Part shown: piece by piece, positions 17,664 to 29,176 of the stretch
Layout of the letters: each line of letters starts with the position of its first letter
Position numbering within the stretch: the first letter of the stretch is position 1
Origin: Tagaea sp965279565
Lineage (GTDB): Bacteria; Pseudomonadota; Alphaproteobacteria; CACIAM-22H2
NCBI GenBank assembly: GCA_965279565.1
Contig: OZ257249.1
Span: forward strand, 2,542,001-2,606,000
Direction: 5' to 3'
DNA length: 64,000 nt
The notes under the pieces: generated by a model
The model's database searches: none
What the model saw: only the letters and a program-made list of their open reading frames with translations
Told to the model about the DNA's origin: nothing
Made by a program: the position numbers and the translations under genes

Positions 17664-17761
17664 CGGCGTCGAGTCGCTTCCATCGGCCGATGATCGGGGA
17701 CGCAGCCGCCCCCGTCAAACGCCCGTACCGCCGGGCTGCCGGCGGGGTTAAGCTCGCCCGC

Positions 17762-18001
17762 ATGGACGCGTTCGACTGGATCGCCGGGCAATGGTGGGTG
17801 GTGGCCGTGGTGACGGTCGTGACCGTCTATCTGCTGGCCATGGCCCGCATGGCCGACCGGGAGCCCCGCGAGGCCCCGCCCAAGCCCGATTCGCTCGCCG
17901 GCTACGACGTGGAATGGTGCGGGACCTGCTCGATCTGGGTGCCCGCCAAGGCGCCCTGGTGCGGCGTAAAAGGCTGCGCCCGGCCGCACCGGACGCTCTA
18001 G
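17762..18001 (+). CDS. Small membrane-anchored zinc-ribbon protein, 79 residues
   Basis: Not recognised as a named family. One transmembrane helix occupies about residues 9-29 (WWVVAVVTVVTVYLLAMA), followed by a Pro-rich linker and a C-terminal cysteine cluster: Cys53 and Cys56 (CGTC), Cys67 and Cys72, spaced as in a small zinc ribbon. The N-terminus should be periplasmic or out and the cysteines cytoplasmic if the positive-inside rule holds (RMADREPR after the helix). ATG 17762 is the first start after the stop-free antisense region. It sits 79 bases before glyQ and could be cotranscribed. Confidence 0.65.
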   Translation: MDAFDWIAGQWWVVAVVTVVTVYLLAMARMADREPREAPPKPDSLAGYDVEWCGTCSIWVPAKAPWCGVKGCARPHRTL

Positions 18002-18080
18002 GATTCCGTCGTTGCCGCTGGGGGGTGCGGCGGTTATGTTGCGCCGCCACAAACCCACCCCGGAACGAGTCGGCGCGCGC

Positions 18081-18944
18081 ATGGCAGTTCTCAGCTTCCA
18101 GGACCTGATCCTGAAACTGCACGCCTACTGGTCGAAGCAGGGCTGTCTGATCCTGCAGCCTTACGACATGGAGATGGGGGCGGGCACGTTCCACCCGGCG
18201 ACCACGCTGCGCGCACTCGGCCCCAAGCCGTGGAAGGCCGCCTATGTGCAGCCCTCGCGCCGTCCGTCGGACGGCCGCTACGGCGAGAACCCGAACCGCC
18301 TGCAGCACTATTACCAGTATCAGGTGATCCTGAAGCCGTCGCCCGCCGACAGCCAGGAACTCTATCTCGGCAGCCTGCGCGAGATCGGCCTCGATCCCAA
18401 GCTGCACGACATCCGCTTCGTCGAGGACGACTGGGAAAGCCCGACGCTGGGTGCGTGGGGGCTGGGCTGGGAAGTTTGGTGCGACGGGATGGAAGTCACG
18501 CAGTACACGTACTTCCAGCAGGTCGGCGGTATCGAGTGCGACCCGGTGGCGGTCGAGTTCACCTACGGGCTCGAGCGGCTGGCGATGTACATTCAGGGTG
18601 TCGAAAACGTCTACGATCTCGCCTTCAACGCCGACGGGGTGAAGTACGGCGAGGTGTTCCTGCGCGCCGAACGCGAATTCTCGGCGCACAATTTCGAGCA
18701 CGCGAACACCGAGCAGCTGTTCCGCCATTTCGCCGAGGCCGAGACCGAGTGCAAGGCGCTGCTCGACGCGAAGCTGGCGCTGCCGGCCTACGACCAGTGC
18801 ATCAAGGCCTCGCACCGCTTCAACCTGCTCGACGCGCGCGGCGTGATCTCGGTGACCGAGCGGCAGGCCTATATCGGCCGCGTGCGCAATCTCGCGAAGG
18901 CCTGCTGCGAAGCGTGGCTCGCCGGCGAGGGCTCGAATGTCTGA
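18081..18944 (+). CDS. glyQ: Glycine--tRNA ligase alpha subunit
   Basis: The alpha subunit (287 residues) of the bacterial alpha2beta2 glycyl-tRNA synthetase, which charges tRNA-Gly. It has the full, highly conserved sequence: SFQDLILKLHAYWSKQGCLI, QPYDMEMGAGTFHPAT, YVQPSRRPSDGRYGENPNR and HYYQYQVILKPSP. ATG 18081 gives the standard N-terminus (MAVLSFQDL); the frame is open further upstream but that part is not family-like. It overlaps glyS by eight bases. Confidence 0.97.
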   Translation: MAVLSFQDLILKLHAYWSKQGCLILQPYDMEMGAGTFHPATTLRALGPKPWKAAYVQPSRRPSDGRYGENPNRLQHYYQYQVILKPSPADSQELYLGSLREIGLDPKLHDIRFVEDDWESPTLGAWGLGWEVWCDGMEVTQYTYFQQVGGIECDPVAVEFTYGLERLAMYIQGVENVYDLAFNADGVKYGEVFLRAEREFSAHNFEHANTEQLFRHFAEAETECKALLDAKLALPAYDQCIKASHRFNLLDARGVISVTERQAYIGRVRNLAKACCEAWLAGEGSNV

Positions 18945-21009
18945 ACTGCTTCTCGAAATCCTGTCCGAGGAAATCCCGGCGCGCATGCAGGCGCGCGCCG
19001 CGGACGACCTCAAGCGCCTCGTTTCCGAGAAGCTCGCCGCCGCCGGCCTTTCCTTCAAGGATGCGCGCGCGTTCGTGACACCGCGCCGCCTTGCCCTCGT
19101 CGTCGACGGCCTGCCCGAGCGCCAGCCGGATCAGAAGCATGAAGAGAAGGGACCAAAAGTCGGTTCGCCAGATCAAGCTATTCAGGGGTTTCTTCGCAAG
19201 ATTGGTCGCCAGAATCTTGACGAATGTGAGAAGCGCTTAGTTGGCAAAGCAGAGACATGGTTCTTCGTAACGCTAGTTGCGGGACAGACAGCGGAGCGAG
19301 TCATCGCTGACGTTGTTTCGGAAGCTGTCGACAAATTCGCATGGCCGAAGTCAATGCGATGGGGTGAAGTTAGAGAGCGCTGGGTTCGTCCGCTTCATTC
19401 TGTTCTGTGCATTTTCAACGGACGAGTCGTCGCCGGATCGATTGGCGCCGACGCAGACGAGATTCAGTTCGGCGACACGACCGTCGGTCACCGTTTCATG
19501 GCGCCCGCGCGCTTCGCGGTGACGGGCTTTGCGGATTACGCGGCCAAGCTGAAGGCGGCGAAGGTGCTGCTCGATCCGGCGGAACGGCGCGCGAAGATCG
19601 CGGCGGACGCGACCGCCGCCGCGACGAAGCTGGGCGTGAAGCTGCGCGACGATCCGGGCCTGCTCGACGAGGTGACCGGTCTCGTCGAATGGCCGGTCGT
19701 CTATGCCGGCGCCATCGACGAAAAGTTCATGGATGTGCCGGCCGAAGTGCTCGTCACGTCGATGCGCGCGCACCAGAAGTACTTCGCCACGCTCGGCGCC
19801 GACGGCTCGCTCGCGCGCCACTTCGTCGTCGTCGCGAACATGGAGACGACCGACGGCGGCAAGATGGTCGTCGCCGGCAACGAGCGCGTGCTGCGCGCGC
19901 GCCTGTCGGACGCCAAGTTCTTCTGGGATCAGGACCGGAAAATCCGCCTCGAAGCGCGACTTCCCGCACTTGCCCAGCGCGTGTTCCACGCCAAGCTCGG
20001 CACGATGGCGGAGAAGGTGGCGCGCCTCGAAGCGCTCGCCGAAGTCATCGCACCGTCGGTCGGTGCCTCGATGGCCGACGCGGTCCGTGCGGCGAAGCTC
20101 GCCAAGGCCGACCTGTCGTCCGGCATGGTCGGCGAGTTCCCCGAACTGCAGGGCGTCATGGGCCGCTATTACGCGCGCCACGACGGCGAGAGCGAGACGG
20201 TCGCCGCCGCGATCCGCGCCCACTACCAGCCGCTCGGCCCCGGCGACGAGTGCCCGTCGGCACCCGTGTCGGTCACCGTGGCGCTCGCCGAGAAAATCGA
20301 CACGCTCGCCGGCTTCTGGAAGATCGACGAGAAGCCGACCGGCTCGAAGGATCCGTTTGCGCTGCGCCGTGCCGCCCTCGGCGTGATCCGCCTGATCGTC
20401 GAGAACGGGCTGCGCGTGAAGCTGCTGCCGGTCTTCGCCAAGGCGCTTTCGTTCCACGGCTCGGACAAGGAAGCCGCACTCGCGGGCGACCTGCTCGGCT
20501 TCTTCGCCGACCGGCTGAAGGTCACGCTCAAGGAAAAGGGCGTGCGCCACGACCTGATCGACGCGGTGTTCGCACTCGGCAACGAGGACGATCTGGTGCG
20601 CCTGCTGGCGCGCGTGGACGCGCTCGCCGCGTTCCTGAAGACCGACGACGGCGCCAATCTCCAGGCCGCCGCGAAGCGCGCCTCGAACATCCTCGCGATC
20701 GAGACGAAGAAAGACGGCCATAGTTTCGACGAAATGCCGGACGACAAGCGTCTTGATCAGGCCGAAGAGAAGGCGCTCGCCGGGCGTCTGTCGGACGTGG
20801 AGAAGGCGGCAGGTGCCGCACTCGCCAAGGAAGATTTCGCCGCGGCGATGGTCGCACTCGCAAGCCTGCGTGCACCCGTCGACGCGTTCTTCGACAAGGT
20901 GACGGTGAACGCGGACGACCGCGAGCTGCGCGCCAACCGCCTCAGGCTTCTTTCGCTGATCCGCCGCACGCTTGCGCAGGTGGCGGATTTCGCGCGTATC
21001 GAAGGGTAA
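18937..21009 (+). CDS. glyS: Glycine--tRNA ligase beta subunit
   Basis: The 690-residue beta subunit, partner of GlyQ. Family signatures are intact: LLEILSEEIPARM at the N-terminus, WPKSMRWG, RWVRPLHSVL, VTSMRAHQKYFA and LARRVDAL-like C-terminal helices for tRNA binding. The gene starts inside glyQ (ATG 18937). Unusually, codons from about 19138 to 19490 use many A/T-ending triplets (TTA, CTA, GTA, AGA, GGA, CAT) while the DNA before and after uses almost only G/C-ending ones, although the protein remains a normal GlyS. This suggests a stretch of foreign or recombined DNA. Confidence 0.96.
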   Translation: MSELLLEILSEEIPARMQARAADDLKRLVSEKLAAAGLSFKDARAFVTPRRLALVVDGLPERQPDQKHEEKGPKVGSPDQAIQGFLRKIGRQNLDECEKRLVGKAETWFFVTLVAGQTAERVIADVVSEAVDKFAWPKSMRWGEVRERWVRPLHSVLCIFNGRVVAGSIGADADEIQFGDTTVGHRFMAPARFAVTGFADYAAKLKAAKVLLDPAERRAKIAADATAAATKLGVKLRDDPGLLDEVTGLVEWPVVYAGAIDEKFMDVPAEVLVTSMRAHQKYFATLGADGSLARHFVVVANMETTDGGKMVVAGNERVLRARLSDAKFFWDQDRKIRLEARLPALAQRVFHAKLGTMAEKVARLEALAEVIAPSVGASMADAVRAAKLAKADLSSGMVGEFPELQGVMGRYYARHDGESETVAAAIRAHYQPLGPGDECPSAPVSVTVALAEKIDTLAGFWKIDEKPTGSKDPFALRRAALGVIRLIVENGLRVKLLPVFAKALSFHGSDKEAALAGDLLGFFADRLKVTLKEKGVRHDLIDAVFALGNEDDLVRLLARVDALAAFLKTDDGANLQAAAKRASNILAIETKKDGHSFDEMPDDKRLDQAEEKALAGRLSDVEKAAGAALAKEDFAAAMVALASLRAPVDAFFDKVTVNADDRELRANRLRLLSLIRRTLAQVADFARIEG

Positions 21010-21020
21010 GGGAACCGACC

Positions 21021-23974
<2,954 letters not shown>

Positions 23975-23978
<4 letters not shown>

Positions 23979-24394
23979 GCGCCGATCCCGCCTGCGTCTT
24001 CTGCCGGATCGTGGCCGGGACGATCCCGAGCCACAAGATCTGCGAGGATGCGCGCAGCTTCGCGTTCCTCGACATCAACCCCGCCAATCGCGGCCATGCG
24101 CTGGTGATTCCGAAGGCGCATGCGCCCAACCTCGTCGCCAGCGACGACGCCGATCTTGCGGCCGTGATGGCGACGGTGCGCCGTGTCGCGGCAGCGATCG
24201 AGAAGGTCGTGAAGCCCGACGGCTTCAACCTGCTGCAGGCCAATGGCCCGGGTGCGGCGCAGTCGGTGCTGCATTTCCACATGCACGTCGTGCCGCGGAA
24301 GATGAATGACGGGCTGATGATGAACTGGGGGCTCGTCCCCGGCGACCACAAGGAACTGGCGGCCCTCGCCGCCGAGATCCGCGAAGCGCTCTAG
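23975..24394 (+). CDS. HIT family protein
   Basis: A 139-residue histidine-triad nucleotide hydrolase/transferase. The triad HFHMHVVPR is at residues 100-108, and an N-terminal CVFC (Cys7/Cys10) gives the zinc-binding pair found in many bacterial HIT proteins. GTG 23975 overlaps the stop of ppdK (GTGA). Its substrates are usually AMP-linked nucleotides such as aminoacyl-adenylates or dinucleoside polyphosphates. Its stop shares CTAG with the convergent ygfZ. Confidence 0.92.
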
Positions 24395-25287
24395 AAGTTC
24401 GCCCAGCCGGGCTTGTGCGGCGTGAGCCTGGCTTCGCCCGCGATCAGCGCCACGCCGTCCGCCGCCGCCTTCTCGACCGATTCCAGCCGCAGCAGGGCGA
24501 GGCCCATGTCGCCGGCGGCCGAGCGCATCTCGCCGGCCTCCGTCTCGCCCAGCATCACGAGCGTTCCGGCAGGCGGGGCCGGGCCGTCGATGCGCACCGG
24601 CATCAGGCGCTTGCGGATGAGGGCGCGGTATTTCATGCGCGCGGTCACTTCCTGGCCGACATAGCAGCCCTTCTTCCAGTCGACCCCGCCCAGTTCGTCG
24701 AAGCCGTTCTCCAGCAGCAGCGCGCCCTCGATAGGCAGGTCGCGGCTGCCGTCGGGCACGCCGTGCGCCAGGCGCAGCCGGTCATAGTCGGCCGGCGTGG
24801 CCGCGGCGAAGCCGTGTTCGGCGGCTAGGGCCGCCACCCCGGCTTCCGGCAGCAGGGCGCGCACGCCAAGGGCCGGCAGGCGCGGATCGACATAGACGGC
24901 CCCGCCGGCAAGCTCCTTGGCGGCGCCCGCTTCGTCCGACAGGCCGAAGGCGGCCGCCGCATTTTCGCCCCAGAAGGCGGCGACAACGAGCCCGGCAGAG
25001 GGGGCCAGCGTGACCTTGGCGCGCAGCTTGTACAGCTTGAGCCGGCGGGCGAGATCGTCGAGGCGAGCCGCCTCGGCGTCGAGATGGATCGCCTCGCCGA
25101 CGGCGAGCATGAAGAACTCGTGCAGGAAGCGGCCCTGCGCGGTCAGGAAGCCCGCGTGCCGGGCATGCGCCGCGTCGACCTTCGTGGCGTCGCTCGACAC
25201 GAGGCCCTGCAGGAAGGTCCGGCGGTCGTCGCCGGCCACGCAGAGCGCGGCACGGGCGGGCAGCAGGGCGTGGAAGCGTTCGGGCAT
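24391..25287 (-). CDS. ygfZ: Folate-binding protein YgfZ (CAF17-like iron-sulfur maintenance factor)
   Basis: A 298-residue member of the GcvT-like YgfZ/IBA57 family, which helps assemble or repair [4Fe-4S] proteins using tetrahydrofolate. The signature KGCYVGQE at residues 206-213 carries the conserved cysteine, and DRRTFLQGLVSSD and GRFLHEFF in the N-terminal half match the family. ATG 25287 gives the usual start (MPERFHALLPARAAL). It diverges from the glycosyltransferase cluster with a 93-base gap. Confidence 0.92.
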   Translation of the reverse strand: MPERFHALLPARAALCVAGDDRRTFLQGLVSSDATKVDAAHARHAGFLTAQGRFLHEFFMLAVGEAIHLDAEAARLDDLARRLKLYKLRAKVTLAPSAGLVVAAFWGENAAAAFGLSDEAGAAKELAGGAVYVDPRLPALGVRALLPEAGVAALAAEHGFAAATPADYDRLRLAHGVPDGSRDLPIEGALLLENGFDELGGVDWKKGCYVGQEVTARMKYRALIRKRLMPVRIDGPAPPAGTLVMLGETEAGEMRSAAGDMGLALLRLESVEKAAADGVALIAGEARLTPHKPGWANF

Positions 25288-25380
25288 GGTCCGGTCCGGG
25301 GGGAAAATCAGCGTCGCTACAGCAGTTAAGCACCCCGCCTGCGCTTGGCAAGGGCCGGGGCGGGGCCTATAACGCCGGAT

Positions 25381-26412
25381 ATGACAATGCGCATCTGCTT
25401 CCTCGAGGATTCGATCGAATTCGACGGCTACAGCCCGACGAGCCGCCCGCTGGACGGGCCGCAGAAGGCATTGGCCTACCTGACCGGTTCGCTTGCCCAG
25501 CGCGGCCATCAGGTCACCGTCCTGAACCGGGCCGCCCATCCGATCACCTGCGACGGCGTGTCGTGGCCGGGCTGGGCGGGCGAACGGCCCATCGAGACCG
25601 ACCTGCTGGTCGCGGTCGGCGACGCGACGCTGTTCGACCTGGTGACGACCGCCAAGCGCCGGCTGCTGTGGGTGCCGGGCGACCCGGCGGAGATTGCGCA
25701 GGGGGCACGCTCCGCCGTGCTCGCGCGCCTGCGCCCCGACGTGGTGTTCCATACGCACGCCCAGCGCGAGCGCTGGACGAACCTCGAAGGCCTCGCCACG
25801 CAGGTCATCGCGCCGGGCATCGCGCCCTCGTATCTCGAGGATCTGACCGCCGTGCCGTCGATTCCGCCGCGCGCCGTCGCCGTGTGCCATCCGCTGCGCG
25901 GGCTCGAACGGCTGATCCGGCTATGGACCGAGCGCGTGCGCGTCACGCTGCCGACCGCCGAGCTGCATGTCTATTCCGCGCGCCTCGACAAGGCGATCCT
26001 CAGTGGTGATGTTCCGGCCGACCTGCGCGCGATCCACGATCTCGCCCGCGCGCCCGCCGGCGTGCTCGTGCAGCGCCCGCTGCCCGACCCGCAGCTTGCC
26101 GACGCCTATCGCGCCGCGCGCGTGTTCCTGCATCCGGGTGTGCTCGACGAGACGCTGGCGCTCAACCTGATGGAAGCGCAGGCGACTGGCCTGCCGGCCC
26201 TTTCGTTCGCCAGCGGCTCGCTGGCGCGCGAGCGCATCGTCGACGGCCAGACTGGCCGCATCTGCGAGGACGACACCGCCTTCGCGATGGCCTGCGTCGA
26301 ACTTATGACGCAGGAAGAAGCATGGCGCGCGATGGCGAACAACGCGCGCGAACTCCAGCGCGGCCGCAGCTGGGCGATCGCCGCGGCGGAATGGGAAGAG
26401 AAGTTCGCGTGA
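25381..26412 (+). CDS. Glycosyltransferase, GT4-like (first paralogue)
   Basis: A 343-residue GT-B fold transferase, first gene of a six-gene surface-glycan run. Near the C-terminus VFLHPGVLDETLALNLMEAQ and the following GLPALSFASGS match the nucleotide-sugar-binding segment of GT4 enzymes, where the Glu-rich E(x7)E motif normally lies. The middle contains CHPLRGLERLIRLW. The protein aligns along its whole length with the gene at 28145 (same length, FDG near the start, PLRGL, HPG/YPG and A-L-A-E-R motifs), so the two are paralogues. The start ATG 25381 is followed by a second ATG two codons later. The acceptor and sugar are unknown. Confidence 0.82.
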   Translation: MTMRICFLEDSIEFDGYSPTSRPLDGPQKALAYLTGSLAQRGHQVTVLNRAAHPITCDGVSWPGWAGERPIETDLLVAVGDATLFDLVTTAKRRLLWVPGDPAEIAQGARSAVLARLRPDVVFHTHAQRERWTNLEGLATQVIAPGIAPSYLEDLTAVPSIPPRAVAVCHPLRGLERLIRLWTERVRVTLPTAELHVYSARLDKAILSGDVPADLRAIHDLARAPAGVLVQRPLPDPQLADAYRAARVFLHPGVLDETLALNLMEAQATGLPALSFASGSLARERIVDGQTGRICEDDTAFAMACVELMTQEEAWRAMANNARELQRGRSWAIAAAEWEEKFA

Positions 26413-27365
26413 ACGTCCTGTTCGTCACATCCAACCGGATTGGCGACGCGATGCTGACGACGGGCGTGCTCGCCCATCTCGCCGATACGATGCCTTCGGC
26501 GCGTTTCACCGTCGCCTGCGGCCCGCTGGCGGCACCGCTCTTCGCCGCTCTGCCGCGACGCGCGGCGACCATCGAACTGCGCAAGGGGCCGGCCAAGCTG
26601 CACTGGGTCGCGCTGTGGGCGCGGACGGTCGCGACGTTCTGGGATCTCGTCGTCGACATGCGCGGCTCGGGCCTCGCCTGGTTCCTTGCGGCACGTCGCC
26701 GGGCGATCCTCGTCGCGCGCGATCCGGCCCTGCACCGGGTCGAGGCGGCGGCAAAGGTGCTCGGTCTTTCCGCCGTACCGGCACCGCGCCTGTGGCTCGA
26801 CGACGGCGACCAGGCGGCAGCACGCGTGCTGCTCGGCAACGGGCCGGTGCTGTTCCTCGGCGCCACGGCGAACTGGTCCGGCAAGATGTGGCCGGTCGAC
26901 CGATATGCCGCACTGGCCGAAGCGCTGACGGCACCGGGCGCGCCCCTCGCAGGTGCGCGTGTCGCGGTCGTCGGCGGCCCGTCGGAGCGCGACGGGGCGG
27001 CACCGCTGCTGGCGCGTCTCGGCGGCTCCGCGATCGATCTGGTGGGCACCAAGCCGCTGGGCTTCGTCGCCGCCGCGATCGCGCAGGCGGTCCTCTATGT
27101 CGGCAACGATTCCGGGCTCATGCATGTCGCGGCCGCTTCGGGCGTTCCCACGCTCGGCCTGTTCGGCCCGTCCGACGACCGGCACTTCCGGCCGTGGGGT
27201 GCGAACGCCGCGTTCCTGCGCACGGCCGAAAGCAAGGACGAGCTGTTCGCGCGCATCGACTACCAGACGCGCGGCGCGCAGTCGCTGATGGAATCGATCC
27301 CGGTCGACGCGGCCGTCGCGGCAGCGCGGCGCATCTACGACCAATGCGCGAGGAACGCGGCATGA
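26409..27365 (+). CDS. Glycosyltransferase family 9 (heptosyltransferase-like)
   Basis: A 318-residue GT9 protein, the family of ADP-heptose:LPS heptosyltransferases (WaaC/WaaF/WaaQ). It begins with MNVLFVTSNRIGDAMLTTGV, matching the family start, and the C-terminal half has the donor-binding signatures PVLFLGATANWSGKMWP and YVGNDSGLMHVAAASGVPTLGLFGPSD. GTG 26409 overlaps the preceding stop (GTGA). It likely adds heptose or a related sugar to the LPS core at the inner face of the inner membrane. Confidence 0.88.
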   Translation: MNVLFVTSNRIGDAMLTTGVLAHLADTMPSARFTVACGPLAAPLFAALPRRAATIELRKGPAKLHWVALWARTVATFWDLVVDMRGSGLAWFLAARRRAILVARDPALHRVEAAAKVLGLSAVPAPRLWLDDGDQAAARVLLGNGPVLFLGATANWSGKMWPVDRYAALAEALTAPGAPLAGARVAVVGGPSERDGAAPLLARLGGSAIDLVGTKPLGFVAAAIAQAVLYVGNDSGLMHVAAASGVPTLGLFGPSDDRHFRPWGANAAFLRTAESKDELFARIDYQTRGAQSLMESIPVDAAVAAARRIYDQCARNAA

Positions 27366-28135
27366 CTGCACCTCGTCTCTCGGCGCTCGTCGTCGCGCGC
27401 AACGAAGAAGCGCGGCTGCCGGGTTGCCTGTCGGCGCTGTCCTTCGCCGACGAGATTGTCGTCGTGCTCGACCGTACGACCGACGGCAGCCGTGCCGCCG
27501 CCGAGAATGCCGGTGCCCGCGTGCTCGAAGGCGGTTGGGAGCGGGAAGGCGACCGGCGCAACGCAGGCATCGGCTTTTGTGCCGGCGACTGGATCCTCGA
27601 GATCGACGCCGACGAGGCCGTCAGTCCCGAGCTCGCCGCCGAGATCCGCGCCGTCGTCGCGACGAGCACCGCGTCACGCCATTCGATTCCGGTCGACAAC
27701 CTCATCGGCACGCATCTCGTGCGCTACGGCTGGGGCGCATCGTTCGGCAAGGCGGCCTATTGGGGCCTGTTCCGCAAGGGCACGAAGCAGTGGGGCCGCG
27801 AGCGCGTGCACCCGCGCCTGACGCTGACGGGCGAGGCGGGCGCGCCACTCACGGCACGCCTGCGCCACGAGGTCGACCGCAACCTGTCGGAGACGATCCG
27901 CCGGCTCGACCGCTACAGCTCGGCGCGCGCGGCCGACCTGCGCGAGCACGGCGACCCAGATCCGACGTCGCGGTACGTGCGCCGCTTCTTCTCGCGCTTC
28001 TGGAAATGCTATGTCGCGCGAAAGGGCTATCGCGAAGGTGGCTACGGGCTCGTCATCGCGGCCCTCGCGGGCCTGTTCCCGCTCGTGTCGCACCTGAAGG
28101 CGCGCCACGAGACCGGCGCGGACACGAAGGGCTAG
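27362..28135 (+). CDS. Glycosyltransferase family 2 (WaaE/KdtX-like)
   Basis: A 257-residue GT-A fold enzyme. The N-terminus LSALVVARNEEARLPGCL binds the nucleotide sugar, and the metal-binding DxD region appears as EIDADEAVSP near residue 80-90, following GDRRNAGIGFCAGDWIL. These features match the LPS-core beta-1,4-glucosyltransferase group (WaaE/KdtX/LgtF). A basic C-terminal part (SRYVRRFFSRFWKCYVARKG) may touch the membrane. ATG 27362 overlaps the GT9 stop by ATGA, so translation is coupled. Confidence 0.88.
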   Translation: MTAPRLSALVVARNEEARLPGCLSALSFADEIVVVLDRTTDGSRAAAENAGARVLEGGWEREGDRRNAGIGFCAGDWILEIDADEAVSPELAAEIRAVVATSTASRHSIPVDNLIGTHLVRYGWGASFGKAAYWGLFRKGTKQWGRERVHPRLTLTGEAGAPLTARLRHEVDRNLSETIRRLDRYSSARAADLREHGDPDPTSRYVRRFFSRFWKCYVARKGYREGGYGLVIAALAGLFPLVSHLKARHETGADTKG

Positions 28136-28144
28136 CGGCACCCC

Positions 28145-29176
28145 ATGGCCCGCATCGTCCTCGCCGACGACGGACTCGCGTTCGACGGCCGTTCGGCCGA
28201 AGCCGGGACCGCAGGCGGGGCCGAAACGGCGTTCGCAAAGCTCGCCGAGGGTCTGGCAAAGCATCACGAGGTGCAGGCCTTCACGCGCGGTGGCGCTACG
28301 CTCTCGCATCGCGGCGTGGCGTGGGGCGACCTGTCCGCGGGCCTGCCGGACGAAGCCGACCTCTATGTCGCCAATCGCGGCCATCGACTGCTCGATCTCG
28401 TTCCGCGTGCGCGACGCACGCTGTTCTGGCTGCACAACGACGCACGCTATCTGCTGAAGTACCGCTACCTCGCGCGGCTGTGGCGGCGCCGGCCGACGCT
28501 GGTCTTCGTCAGTCGCGCGCATGCGGCCTCGGCCCCGCGCTGGATCCCGGACGGCGGCCGGCAGGTGATCCCGCTCGGGCTCGACGACATCTTCCGCGGC
28601 GAGGCGGAACGCGCGCCGCCGCCGCCCGTGGCGCTCTTTGCGGCAAATCCGCTGCGCGGGCTCGACGAACTCGTGCGGTTGTGGCGCCAGCGGATCGCGC
28701 CCGCGGCACCGGCCGCGCGACTCGACCTGCGCAGCGGGACGGGGCTCTACGGCGAGGCGGCGAAATCGCGCACGCAGGCTCGCATGCAGACCTCTCTCGA
28801 CGTCGCGCGTGCGGCGTCGGGCGCAAACATCTCGCTCGACGGCTTCGTGCCGCGCGCCGATCTGCCGGCCCTGCTGCGCCAGGCGCGCGTCTATCTCTAT
28901 CCGGGCGATCCGACCGAGACTTTCTGCCTGTCGGTTGCCGAAGCGCAGGCGATGGGGGTGCCGTGCGTCGTGCTTGCGCGCGGCGCTCTCGCTGAACGCG
29001 TGATCGACAGCAAGACAGGCTTCGTCGCGCACGACGAGGCGGACTTCGCGGCCGCCGCCGTGCGCCTGCTCACCGACGACGCGCTTTGGCTCGCCCAGCA
29101 TCGGGCGTGTCTTGCGCAGCAGCGCTCGCGCGGCTGGGCCGACATGGCCGCCGATTTCGGAGCACTGGTCCCGTGA
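28145..29176 (+). CDS. Glycosyltransferase, GT4-like (second paralogue)
   Basis: A 343-residue GT-B enzyme. GTAGGAETAFAKLAEGLAKHHEV near the start is the acceptor-side glycine-rich loop, and VYLYPGDPTETFCLSVAEAQ in the C-terminal half holds the GT4 E(x7)E-type motif. It shares length, order of motifs and many residues with the protein from 25381, so the cluster contains a duplicated transferase that has probably diverged in donor or acceptor. It follows the GT2 gene by nine bases and overlaps the next gene by GTGA. Confidence 0.86.
   Translation: MARIVLADDGLAFDGRSAEAGTAGGAETAFAKLAEGLAKHHEVQAFTRGGATLSHRGVAWGDLSAGLPDEADLYVANRGHRLLDLVPRARRTLFWLHNDARYLLKYRYLARLWRRRPTLVFVSRAHAASAPRWIPDGGRQVIPLGLDDIFRGEAERAPPPPVALFAANPLRGLDELVRLWRQRIAPAAPAARLDLRSGTGLYGEAAKSRTQARMQTSLDVARAASGANISLDGFVPRADLPALLRQARVYLYPGDPTETFCLSVAEAQAMGVPCVVLARGALAERVIDSKTGFVAHDEADFAAAAVRLLTDDALWLAQHRACLAQQRSRGWADMAADFGALVP

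Noticed and set aside
19138..19490. An inserted mobile element in glyS
   Set aside because: The protein sequence through the patch is normal GlyS with WPKSMRWG and RWVRPLHS intact; only codon choice changes, so replacement, not insertion, is the fitting idea.
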